Below, piece after piece: positions 55,301-63,666 of a stretch of DNA of 64,000 nt. A program made the position numbers and the translations under genes. This DNA comes from an uncultured Pirellulaceae bacterium (lineage in GTDB: Bacteria > Planctomycetota > Planctomycetia > Pirellulales > Pirellulaceae): positions 1 through 64,000 of the forward strand of contig CALCJM010000033.1 of the NCBI GenBank assembly GCA_937967505.1, in the 5' to 3' direction. Below the pieces are notes generated by a model. That model made no database searches. It worked only from the letters and a program-made list of their open reading frames with translations, and had not been told where the DNA came from. Each line of letters opens with the position of its first letter. Position 1 is the first letter of the stretch.

Positions 55301-57529
55301 TCAAGCCAAATACCCGGATGCGATTGTTTCGAAGTCGAATGGTGTGATTCCCTCATCAACGGCGAACAGGGAATCTGCCTCCTCAATCCTGTCGCATGCT
55401 TCCCCACGGGCTTGCACATGCAGCGAAAACAGATCAAACAAATTTGGTTTCGTCATGCTTTCAATCCCGGCACCGTAGTGCTGCATACCGCGCATGTTGC
55501 CTTCGATATTGACGTTGTGGCATGGCATCGACTTCAACGCCAGGTCAGCCCAAATTGCAGCCCGGCCCTTCAGATCGATCAACATCGGGATTGAGATGCG
55601 GTGGTTGGCTGCCAAATCAATCCTGTCCCGAACCGTGGCAGGCTCAAACACTTCACCCGACTGGGGCTTATCGCGGGACATCCACCCCACGTAACACTCC
55701 GGCAGGTCACAATATGGGTGGCGGGTGAATGACATCACTGAACAGACTACATAGCGAGCACCGGCCTTTCGAAGTTTATCGAGATCAATATCAATAAACT
55801 CACTGGCCCCATTGGGGGCCGATGTAATGTCACCACTGTGACAACAGCCCAGCTTCGTGGCCTTGAGATTGGTGTAAGAAATATGGTTCAGGTATCTCCA
55901 GCTGGCATCAAAGATCGTCGCCGACAGGTCAAGGTCAACGCGTCCGGTATCCTGGCTATTTACTTTGCCCTCTTTCCACCAAAGAAAAAATCGTACCACA
56001 TTGGCGTCAGGTAAAGGCAATCGCGATCCGCGCGCTACCGTCCGCAGCGACTTGCTGGCCGAGCGCCGGGAAAATGGAACGGTGAAGTTCTGCAGATCCT
56101 CCGACACAAAACACTTGCCCAACGAAGGAAGTGCGGAGAATCGCTCGACAAGTGCCGCCTTTGCCAATTCCACGACTCGTTCCGCCATTGCGGGTGCGAG
56201 CCATGATTTCGCCAGTGGAACGCGCATCAGCCTTGAAATCTGCCCTTTGGGAAACACCGTACGCATCGGTTGCAACATCGGAGTATGCTTGTGCGCACTG
56301 GCCGGTTTCATCAGCGACCGAACAGCTTTTTCGAAGAACGGTAGGGATTGCTTTTCAGGCGTGTCTTTGAGCCGTCGCGGACTCTGATCATAAGCGCGTT
56401 GTTTGAAGTGGGCGATCAACTGAAGTAAGACAGGCGTCGAAACGTCGCCGGCGACTTTCGCAAAACAGTCTAACACCCGGTCGGCTTTGTCGGGCCCCTC
56501 ACGTAATAGATGATCCAACCGCCGCGCCAGTTCGCCCGGGCGCTGACACAGTAACACCGCCGTTTTGGCCGTGTCGCCCTCACGCAGAAGCTGTTCGACT
56601 TTCGAATTGAAGGTGACCGGTTTTTCATTCCTGCGCAGTCGTTGGATTGCCGCCAACGCCAGCGGGAACTGTTTGCCATACTCACCAGGATGCAGGCGTT
56701 CAGCTAGGCGAATCCACTTGCCGCGATGGCGGTGCAGATCTTCATCAGGCCGAGTGACTTTGTCCAGCAACCCCAGCAAAACGCGGCGATGATTTCTAGA
56801 AAAGGAAACAAATCGCGTCGATGCGGCAAGGCTCGTGTCGCCGCCAGAAATTTCCGTTGCCAATCGCAGCACATCGGTCGCTGTCTTGAGGAATCGGCCA
56901 AGCAGCGGCGCGGGATTTTCGACGCGCTCCAGCAAGAACTTGCAGACTACCGATTGTATTTCTTTGAAGGGAATCGATTCAGGCAGCACTTCCTCGATGT
57001 GGTCGCGACATGCTTCCAGCAAACCTCGCAAATCACTTTGATCGGACTTCGACAGCGATGTGTTCGACGCAATCAAGCCCCGACATACACTCTGAATCGT
57101 ATTTTCATCAGCCAACTGCAGAACCTTCAAGTTCTCTGCAATTACCAGCGCGTTACGCGGCCGTTTGTTGTAGTGCGGAAGAATCCCCTCACCAATCACG
57201 TCGCCGTAATAGTGAAGAAGCGCGTTTAAATACAGCTCTGCTTCCGACGCTTCCATCACCTGAGCAGGAAAGTTGGGGTACATCGGAAGATACCTTACAT
57301 CTCCACCCACCATTTTCAACAAATGCGGCAGCAGTGATTCTGCGAGCCCAAGTAGCTCGTCGGGCGTCCACGTCTGTAGGCGTTCGATAACATCCGCAGA
57401 AAATGTGAAACCAACCGACTCCAGATTCTTGCTCAGCGCAGCGACAAACTCGGGACGCGCACTTCTGTTTTGACCGGGAACAAACACTTTCAGTGTCCGC
57501 CGCAAGACAATTCTTTGAACCGAATTCAT
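55301..57529 (-). CDS. Large helical protein with C-terminal TerD-like domain (MXAN_6230/SCO0854-like)
   Basis: 742 residues. Residues 1-500 are helical, with recognisable blocks 'LAERLHPGEYGKQFPLALAA', 'CQRPGELARRLDHLLREG', 'AGDVSTPVLLQLIAHFKQR' and 'RGSRLPLPD..VVRFFLWWKEG'. From ~545 a TerD-like beta domain follows: 'RVDLDLSATIFDASW', 'HSGDITSAP', 'SEFIDIDLDKLRKAGARYVV', 'CYVGWMSRDKPQSGEVFEPA'. This matches by memory the MXAN_6230/SCO0854 family, linked to Ter/stress systems; no RING finger is seen here. Function unproven. A permuted tRNA-like RNA gene lies directly upstream on the same strand, 25 bases from its start codon, which suggests a ribonucleoprotein (inference). Confidence 0.75.
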   Translation of the reverse strand: MNSVQRIVLRRTLKVFVPGQNRSARPEFVAALSKNLESVGFTFSADVIERLQTWTPDELLGLAESLLPHLLKMVGGDVRYLPMYPNFPAQVMEASEAELYLNALLHYYGDVIGEGILPHYNKRPRNALVIAENLKVLQLADENTIQSVCRGLIASNTSLSKSDQSDLRGLLEACRDHIEEVLPESIPFKEIQSVVCKFLLERVENPAPLLGRFLKTATDVLRLATEISGGDTSLAASTRFVSFSRNHRRVLLGLLDKVTRPDEDLHRHRGKWIRLAERLHPGEYGKQFPLALAAIQRLRRNEKPVTFNSKVEQLLREGDTAKTAVLLCQRPGELARRLDHLLREGPDKADRVLDCFAKVAGDVSTPVLLQLIAHFKQRAYDQSPRRLKDTPEKQSLPFFEKAVRSLMKPASAHKHTPMLQPMRTVFPKGQISRLMRVPLAKSWLAPAMAERVVELAKAALVERFSALPSLGKCFVSEDLQNFTVPFSRRSASKSLRTVARGSRLPLPDANVVRFFLWWKEGKVNSQDTGRVDLDLSATIFDASWRYLNHISYTNLKATKLGCCHSGDITSAPNGASEFIDIDLDKLRKAGARYVVCSVMSFTRHPYCDLPECYVGWMSRDKPQSGEVFEPATVRDRIDLAANHRISIPMLIDLKGRAAIWADLALKSMPCHNVNIEGNMRGMQHYGAGIESMTKPNLFDLFSLHVQARGEACDRIEEADSLFAVDEGITPFDFETIASGYLA

Positions 57530-57553
57530 GTATCCGTAACAGTCCCCATGAAG

Positions 57554-57691
57554 AAAAAAAGTGGTGGAGATTGGGAGCGCTGAAATACCAATGCTCTGCC
57601 AACTGAGCTACCCTTTCCGGGGAAAGAGGTGGGACTCGAACCCACGACCCTTGGTTCCAGGTTTAGAAGGAAGCACTCTCATAGCCACCAC
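57554..57691 (-). ncRNA. Circularly permuted tRNA-like RNA, resembling a YrlA-type Y RNA
   Basis: Read on the minus strand: outer helix GTGGTGG, then GAGAGTGCT, a 16-base bulge side, ACCAA, GGGTC, T-arm GTGGG-TTCGAGT-CCCAC, CTCTTTC, linker CCCG, GAAAGGG, TA, D-arm GCTC-AGTTGGCA-GAGC, A, TTGGT, ATTTC, AGCGCTCCC, AATCT, CCACCAC and seven T. So the tRNA 3' half (57622-57655) precedes the 5' half (57587-57617). The acceptor halves pair over 7 bp (one G-U), the anticodon-stem halves over 5 of 5, and the outer arms over 7 of 7 plus 8 of 9. T-loop and D-loop are canonical. No second D-arm or T-arm exists on either side, so it is not two normal tRNAs. Bacterial YrlA RNAs have such tRNA-mimic domains closed by an outer stem; that match is inference. 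No anticodon can be assigned. Confidence 0.75.
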
Positions 57692-57702
57692 GTGTTTTGT
57701 AA

Positions 57703-57803
57703 GGCGACTGGCAGTTGGGAATTTACCATCCGTTGGCGACGCTGCCAGCGTCGGAGCGAAGCTGGCAGCATCCCCAACGGCAAGCTTTCAACTGCCAATC
57801 GCC
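57703..57803 (+). repeat. Palindromic interspersed element, copy 3 of 4 (complete)
   Basis: 101 bp. Terminal arms GGCGACTGGCAGTTG and CAACTGCCAATCGCC are inverted repeats with one mismatch; the inner arms CCGTTGGCGACGCTGCCAGC and GCTGGCAGCATCCCCAACGG also pair. It begins 11 bases beyond the 5' end of the tRNA-like RNA gene. Confidence 0.93.
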
Positions 57804-58148
57804 TAAAATTTACCTTCGACACCTCACAAGCAAGCTGTACCAAACGCTGGTCAATAGACACCGTGGCGTATTATAGGTTCATCTTCGAGAGGCACAAACC
57901 GAGAAAAACCCCGGGAACCCAAAACCCAGTTGAACGACCAATTCAAGCTCACCAAATGTGCGAAGTCTTTTCTGCAAGTGGTTCCTCTGCGAAGCGATGT
58001 AAAACGATTGGATCCTCCAACCAACGAAAAAGCGGATGCAGATGGGCTCGCAAGCGCTCCATGAATTTGTGCCCGGAAATTCCCGACTGGCTTGCCGATT
58101 GGCGTCCTGTCGCGGTATCATGTTGGCGTTCTATCGACAGGGATATTC

Positions 58149-59903
58149 ATGGCCATCACCGATTCAATGCACGGAAAAATTCATCAGGGCGACTGCATCG
58201 TCGGCCTGAAGACAATCCCCGCCGGCACGGTTGATCTGGCCTTCGCCGATCCACCATTCAATATCGGATTTAAATACGACCAGTACGATGATACGCTCGA
58301 AGATGACCAGTATCTTCAGTGGTCGCACGACTGGATGACCCAGATCTTTCGTGTGCTCAAGGACAACGGCACCTTCTGGCTGGCCATCGGTGACGAATAC
58401 GCCGCCGAACTAAAAGTGGCCGCGAAAAAAATTGGCTTCCATTGCCGCAGTTGGGTGATCTGGTACTACACCTTCGGCGTCAACTGCAAGAAAAAATTCA
58501 CGCGCTCACACGCACACCTGTTTCATTTCGTGAAAGACGAAAAAGATTTCGTCTTCAATCATCTGGACATGGACCTGCGTGTGCCCTCGGCACGGCGGTT
58601 GATCTACAACGACGCCCGCGCCAATCCGATTGGCCGAATGCCGGACGATACATGGATCCTCCGCCCACAGGAACTGGTCAACGGGTTCGAACCCGACGAG
58701 GATACCTGGCATTTCCCGCGCGTCGCCGGAACCTTCAAGGAGCGCGCCGGTTTCCATGGCTGTCAGATGCCTGAACAACTGCTGGGACGCATCATCCGTA
58801 CCTGTTCGGTAGAAAACGATCTGGTCATTGATCCGTTTTCAGGTAGCTCAACCACCGTCGCGGTTGCCAAAAAGTTGGGCCGACGGTTTTTCTCATTCGA
58901 ACTGTCCGAAGAATACGTCCGCTTGGGAACAGAGCGACTGGACCGAATCTCGGTTGGCGATCCCTTGGACGGGGCAGAAGAACCCTCAATGAGTGGATTG
59001 CTGAAAAAGGAAAAACAAACTAAAAAATCGACAAAGCAAGAACACAAACAACCGGCGACTCTGTTCGCCAACGAGAACAAAATTCACGACATGATCGCCG
59101 CCGAAGAAGACGGTATCATCGAAGCGTTTGCCAACGCCAACCGTGGCTATCCGATCGATCGTCTGGTGGCAGACCCGATTTTGAACGAGGATTTCCAGTT
59201 GGCATGCGAACGGTTGTCAATTCCGGGTACGCCGGCCGAACGTAATCGGTTTTTATTTCGCGTCCGCAAAGCTGGCCGATTGAAGTCTGCGGGCGTGAAC
59301 ACGCAAACCAAAACGCGGATTGGCTGGAAGGACATTGAACCCTTTGTGTTTGCCAGCGAGATCGCGTGGCGGCAAGTCACCAACAGGTATCGCATGGGAC
59401 TGGACGAGATGTTTTGCGACCCGCGTATTGCGGCGCAGTTTGACAAAATTGCCGCTGATTTCTCACCCGGTTTCACCGCCCTGGAGTATCGCTGGGCGGC
59501 GCTGCGGATTCGCAAAGAAGGTCACAACGGGCTGAATCGGACCGGGCTCCAATCCACAAATAAATTTGGCATCTCCCAACTGAACAGGGCCGGAATCAAA
59601 GACGCGACGCCCATCGCCCTTGCGGATTTGAGTTTTGACAAAATTGAACAGGGGCCCGGTGTTTATCTGATTCGCCAAAGCGATGCGACTGCGTTATACG
59701 CAGGTGAAACCGACCAGCTGGCGTCGCGCATTTGTCGTACCTTTGAAGCAGGTCCACGCGATTTGTGGCTACAGCGTTGTGCTGATCTGGAGATCTTCAT
59801 TCTGCCGCTGGAATCGGTTGCCGACTACCGGTTCGCCCGTCAAAGCCTGCTGTTGAAATGGCACCGTCCGCAGTGGAACTACGTCGATCACCTCAAAGCT
59901 TGA
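58149..59903 (+). CDS. Beta-class DNA methyltransferase fused to a GIY-YIG-like domain
   Basis: 584 residues from the ATG at 58149, preceded by AGGG. Motif IV 'AFADPPFNIGF' (34-37 DPPF) comes before motif I 'IDPFSGSSTTVAVA' (228-235), the beta-class order of N6-adenine/N4-cytosine methyltransferases (PF01555). Middle part (~290-490) unrecognised, opening with a Lys-rich linker. The last ~80 residues, 'GPGVYLIRQSDATALYAGET' followed by 'LASRICRTF', look like a GIY-YIG fold with YAG for YIG; nuclease activity is unproven. No separate restriction enzyme or specificity gene is next to it. Could be an orphan methyltransferase, a one-protein restriction-modification system or a phage-defence enzyme. 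Confidence 0.88.
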   Translation: MAITDSMHGKIHQGDCIVGLKTIPAGTVDLAFADPPFNIGFKYDQYDDTLEDDQYLQWSHDWMTQIFRVLKDNGTFWLAIGDEYAAELKVAAKKIGFHCRSWVIWYYTFGVNCKKKFTRSHAHLFHFVKDEKDFVFNHLDMDLRVPSARRLIYNDARANPIGRMPDDTWILRPQELVNGFEPDEDTWHFPRVAGTFKERAGFHGCQMPEQLLGRIIRTCSVENDLVIDPFSGSSTTVAVAKKLGRRFFSFELSEEYVRLGTERLDRISVGDPLDGAEEPSMSGLLKKEKQTKKSTKQEHKQPATLFANENKIHDMIAAEEDGIIEAFANANRGYPIDRLVADPILNEDFQLACERLSIPGTPAERNRFLFRVRKAGRLKSAGVNTQTKTRIGWKDIEPFVFASEIAWRQVTNRYRMGLDEMFCDPRIAAQFDKIAADFSPGFTALEYRWAALRIRKEGHNGLNRTGLQSTNKFGISQLNRAGIKDATPIALADLSFDKIEQGPGVYLIRQSDATALYAGETDQLASRICRTFEAGPRDLWLQRCADLEIFILPLESVADYRFARQSLLLKWHRPQWNYVDHLKA

Positions 59904-59943
59904 GCAGGCTGGATGGTCCATTGCCAGTCCGCCAATCAAATGC

Positions 59944-62900
59944 TCAATCGAAGATCAACAGACTGTCCCGTACCGGCGTCCGGTTGAGCAGATTCATCAT
60001 CGAAACATCCCCCCCTTCGTTGTCGCTTGGGTAGTCGCTTGTGTAATCACTTTGGTCGCTCACGTCGATCCCCGGCACATGCCAGAACTCTTCATGGTCC
60101 CATCGTCTGCGACGTAGTCCGATCGACCAACACACTGGCGCTCCGATCGCGCGTCGCACTTCATCATCCACGGTAAATTTCGATTCAGCGCCCTGCTCTG
60201 CCTGGCCCCAAATTGCCGACAGCGGTATCGCTGCTTCCACCGTCCAGTGTTTCGCACTCTCCTGACACTCGACAAACCACGTCGGATTCCAGTCAGTCAT
60301 TCCATTGATGCCTTCGGCGGCCCAACCACGGTAGTCGATTGCGAAACGGAATCGGGTTTGTCCATCCCGGTCGATATCCAGTTCAATTTCCACGCGATCG
60401 CGCCCAATCAGGTCAGGATCGCGCGTCCGTACACCTTTCCCCGGACGGTATTTCTCATCCTGTAATTTCGACAGCGTCGCCAACACGTACAGGAACTGAT
60501 CATCGCGCGCAAACATGAGTGCATCGGTCAACTCACCAGCGGCAGGTGTGTCAAAAGAAACCAGCTTGATCTGCGATTCAGCCTTCGTGTCCCGGGCGTG
60601 AGGCAACCGATAAATTGCGTTGAATTGGTATGCCTGTTTCCAGACCGCATCGTCGGCGATACCGTCCAGTTTAGGACGCACCGAGGCCCGCACGCAGCGC
60701 ACTGAATGCCGGTCAAGCCGCTGGAGGTGAGTCAGGCCATTGCCAGTTACAGGCTGACCACTGACGGGCCGATCGTTGACAGACTGAAGTACGGCAGCCT
60801 CCTGACGAATCCACCGCTGTAGCAATTCAGGTGTGCCATTTGGATCGCGCGTAAGACGCTGCTGAAGACTCTCAAGTCGCAGCCCCGGTTCCATCGACAG
60901 TTGTGACAACCGCAAATCCAACAACTGACATGTCGGCGACGCAGCCAGATCCGCATCCTGACTTTTAATCCGATTAAGAAACTTGACGGCCAGTTGGCGG
61001 CGCTGCTCCAGCCATTGGTCCAGTCTAAATTCAGCCCGGATCCGCTGTAACGCATCCTTCAATAGTCGCGCATCTGTTGCCAGATCCGTCGGCACGGTTG
61101 CCGTTACAACATTGGCACCCAACTGTTCATCTACCTCGGCAGCCAGTCGCACCAGTTCATCCAGATCGGAGTCGCCGGACAAGCGCGCGTCACCTTGCCG
61201 CTGTAGCCGCGATCGTCGGGCAGCTTCGGTCTGTTTTTTCAGTTGCTCGGGGTCAGGTGCCTGCCACGACAGTCGCCTGTCGCCATTGCCGATGTGGTCA
61301 GTCTGGACCTGCGTCAGTTCAGCGCCCGCATCGGTTGCCCGGGTTATCAAATCGCCAGATTGTGATGACTGATTTTTGGTTCGCTCGATTGCTGCAGCTC
61401 TGGCGTCAAAGAAAGCTTTAAGATTAAATTCCTCTGATGCAAAATAGGTTGCCAACCACAGCCTGGCCACCGGCGCATAAGCATGTTCGGACCAACGAGT
61501 GGAAAGCAGTTGTAGCGTGCGGCTGGTCATCTCGGGATCGCCCGAACGAAAATATTCGTCGGCCAATTCCATAATCCAGTTGCCCGCCTGCTGCCGATCG
61601 ACCGACAGGGTCAGCGTAAGCAAATCGTTCTGCCAGTGGCTGATTGATTTTCCATCGTGAATATCGGCCTTGAGCAGACGTTGGAACATCTGTCGTTTCT
61701 GACTGCCACGTTCGATGATGGCCAATCCAGTCGATGTTCGGCTCTTGCGTGTCCGTCCGGTAACCTGGCCAATCCCCTTCAGTAACGAAGGTTCCCTGAC
61801 AGGAATGGCGGTGGTGGACTGTCCCCCGTCACCGCGTCCAATCAACCGCACCATCCGCCAACTGCGTGTCAAACGACGGTGTTGCTCACGCAGGCTCAGT
61901 CCCAGCAATGACCGGCTGATCATGACGCGATCGGCAATCGTCTGGCCCTCCAACGGCAGAAGTTTGTCACCACCAAGAACAATACCGCCACCGGGGTCTG
62001 CGATCGCCAGACGTTTCACCTGCCATGGTGGCAAATTCAAATCCGTTTGAGCGCCGTGCAGCACGCGCGTGTCCGCTGCCGCATAAACGGCCTGAGTGAC
62101 CAGTTTTTCATCAACACCAACAAGCGCTACACACTGCGGGCGACACTGCCGGATATGTTTAACCATGCGTTGAAGTAGCTGCATCCGAGCAGCCGCCGGA
62201 TCAATTTTTTTCGGCAGGCCGACTGCCAACCAGGTTGCGTTGCCACATCGCCCGGCCGATTGACGGGCGTGCAGCGCAAACGAACCGGACGATAAGTGAT
62301 CATTGGCTGCCAGCAGCATCGTGCCGCATAGCAGATTATTCTCACAGGCCAAATCGGCCAACAGATTCAGCGGCACGTCCGCTACAGTCGCACAAATATT
62401 CAGTACGTCCAGTTTTCGATGCCTGCCGCGCCGCACCTCCCAGGTCCGACCTCCATCAACGGTAGATAGAATCACGCCCAGGTCACCGACGGCATATCCC
62501 GTCTGATCATCGACAAATGCGATACGCTGGATCCCGGTCGTCACGGGTGTTTTGTGAAACGCGACCGCGGAGGTTTGTCGATCGATAGAAACCAAACAGC
62601 TGCCCGGTCGACCAGCCGCCCAGATTTTATTTTTGGTTACCGCCATCGTTTCGAAATCAATCAACGGCAATGTTTGCCGCTGGCGGTTGGCATCGTTGCC
62701 TTCCTTGACCTCCAGTTTTGCCGGTCGAAAGGAAAGCCCATCATCGGTGCTGCGGAAGATGGCTCCGCGCTGGCCAACGGCCCACGCATTTTTTTTATCG
62801 ACAATGGCGACATCGGTAAAATATTGCCGTCGGTCACTCAAGATTGCGGCACGATCCATTTCAGCAGGATTACCACCAATGGAAAATCCAATTCCACCAC

Positions 62901-63666
62901 TACTGGAGACGGCGATAGTATTAGTACCCCTTCGTGTCGCCCGCCGCCATGACTTTTGTGGCGTTTCCGGTGCATCGCTGGACCAAGAGTTCCCTCCATC
63001 GTGAGTAAACCAGATCCCACTGCGAAATTTGTGACCGCAGCTGCCAACAGCCCAGCCACTACGGAGGCTGGTGAAACGAATTTGGTGGAATGCCGGAGCG
63101 GCCGTGTTATGCAACACTTTCCAGCTGACTCCCCCATCGCTGGTGCGGAGGACCACTGACTGGGTGCGCTCTAAATAGGGGACCGCATAACCTCCACATG
63201 CCCAGCCATGTTGTTGATCAAGGAAGAAAATACCGGTTAATTGACAGGTAAATCTTGAATTGCCCGCGCTGCCCGTTGGGGCTGATTTGATCACTTGCCG
63301 GTTGCTGACGCCGCGCAGTTTTTCGGCCAGCGACAGATTGCCGTTGCTGCCACTGTTGGCAATCACGGTTTGGTTTAATTGTGCGATCGTTTTCCAGTTC
63401 TCACCGCCGTCAGTGGTGCGGAGGATGGTGCCATGATCACCAGCAGCCCAACCGGTCTGCCGGTCAATAAAACAGACATCGTTGAGCGCCGCGTCGGACT
63501 GCCACGACGCCGGTAGCGGTTCATCCAGCAGCCCTTCGGCACTGACGCGCTCGCAACAGCTACAGCCCATACCCCAGATCAGCCCAATCAGTAACGTGGC
63601 AACGAAGCGCGAAACCGCGGGCGATTGCCGAGTGAAAGCGGCCTGGTCAGGTGAAGGAATTTCCAT
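59944..63666 (-). CDS. Giant secreted protein: BNR/Ycf48-like propeller, helical middle, CBM9-like C-terminus
   Basis: 1240 residues. The N-terminus has a hydrophobic segment ('FVATLLIGLIWGMGCSCCER') for export, perhaps as a lipoprotein. Residues ~50-420 are repeats of the Ycf48/BNR type: 'TGWAAGDHGTILRTTDGGEN', 'GWAVGSCGHKFRSGIWFTHD', 'NAWAVGQRGAIFRSTDDG', 'TGYAVGDLGVILSTVDGGRT', a probable beta-propeller. The middle (~430-1000) is mixed and helical with no known domain. The last ~170 residues resemble a family 9 carbohydrate-binding module ('DDAVWKQAYQFN', 'RVEIELDIDRDGQTRFRFAI', 'HWTVEAAIPLSAIWG'). Probably a surface or periplasmic protein that binds glycans; function unknown. Confidence 0.82.
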   Translation of the reverse strand: MEIPSPDQAAFTRQSPAVSRFVATLLIGLIWGMGCSCCERVSAEGLLDEPLPASWQSDAALNDVCFIDRQTGWAAGDHGTILRTTDGGENWKTIAQLNQTVIANSGSNGNLSLAEKLRGVSNRQVIKSAPTGSAGNSRFTCQLTGIFFLDQQHGWACGGYAVPYLERTQSVVLRTSDGGVSWKVLHNTAAPAFHQIRFTSLRSGWAVGSCGHKFRSGIWFTHDGGNSWSSDAPETPQKSWRRATRRGTNTIAVSSSGGIGFSIGGNPAEMDRAAILSDRRQYFTDVAIVDKKNAWAVGQRGAIFRSTDDGLSFRPAKLEVKEGNDANRQRQTLPLIDFETMAVTKNKIWAAGRPGSCLVSIDRQTSAVAFHKTPVTTGIQRIAFVDDQTGYAVGDLGVILSTVDGGRTWEVRRGRHRKLDVLNICATVADVPLNLLADLACENNLLCGTMLLAANDHLSSGSFALHARQSAGRCGNATWLAVGLPKKIDPAAARMQLLQRMVKHIRQCRPQCVALVGVDEKLVTQAVYAAADTRVLHGAQTDLNLPPWQVKRLAIADPGGGIVLGGDKLLPLEGQTIADRVMISRSLLGLSLREQHRRLTRSWRMVRLIGRGDGGQSTTAIPVREPSLLKGIGQVTGRTRKSRTSTGLAIIERGSQKRQMFQRLLKADIHDGKSISHWQNDLLTLTLSVDRQQAGNWIMELADEYFRSGDPEMTSRTLQLLSTRWSEHAYAPVARLWLATYFASEEFNLKAFFDARAAAIERTKNQSSQSGDLITRATDAGAELTQVQTDHIGNGDRRLSWQAPDPEQLKKQTEAARRSRLQRQGDARLSGDSDLDELVRLAAEVDEQLGANVVTATVPTDLATDARLLKDALQRIRAEFRLDQWLEQRRQLAVKFLNRIKSQDADLAASPTCQLLDLRLSQLSMEPGLRLESLQQRLTRDPNGTPELLQRWIRQEAAVLQSVNDRPVSGQPVTGNGLTHLQRLDRHSVRCVRASVRPKLDGIADDAVWKQAYQFNAIYRLPHARDTKAESQIKLVSFDTPAAGELTDALMFARDDQFLYVLATLSKLQDEKYRPGKGVRTRDPDLIGRDRVEIELDIDRDGQTRFRFAIDYRGWAAEGINGMTDWNPTWFVECQESAKHWTVEAAIPLSAIWGQAEQGAESKFTVDDEVRRAIGAPVCWSIGLRRRRWDHEEFWHVPGIDVSDQSDYTSDYPSDNEGGDVSMMNLLNRTPVRDSLLIFD

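Larger units (their letters stand above)
57530..58148. other. Divergent region with a tRNA-like RNA and a palindromic repeat
   Basis: Between the TerD-like gene (minus) and the methyltransferase gene (plus). From left to right: a terminator T-run and permuted tRNA-like RNA (57554-57691), palindromic repeat copy 3 (57703-57803), then ~345 bases with no supported gene that should contain the methyltransferase promoter. Confidence 0.6.

Noticed and set aside
57554-57691. Two adjacent normal tRNA genes
   Set aside because: Only one T-arm and one D-arm are present, in reversed order, and flanking sequence contains no missing halves. The halves pair with each other at both acceptor and anticodon stems.
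57554-57691. Two-piece (permuted) tmRNA
   Set aside because: The D-arm is canonical, the anticodon-stem halves pair as in tRNA, and there is no tag reading frame or pseudoknot region of tmRNA length.
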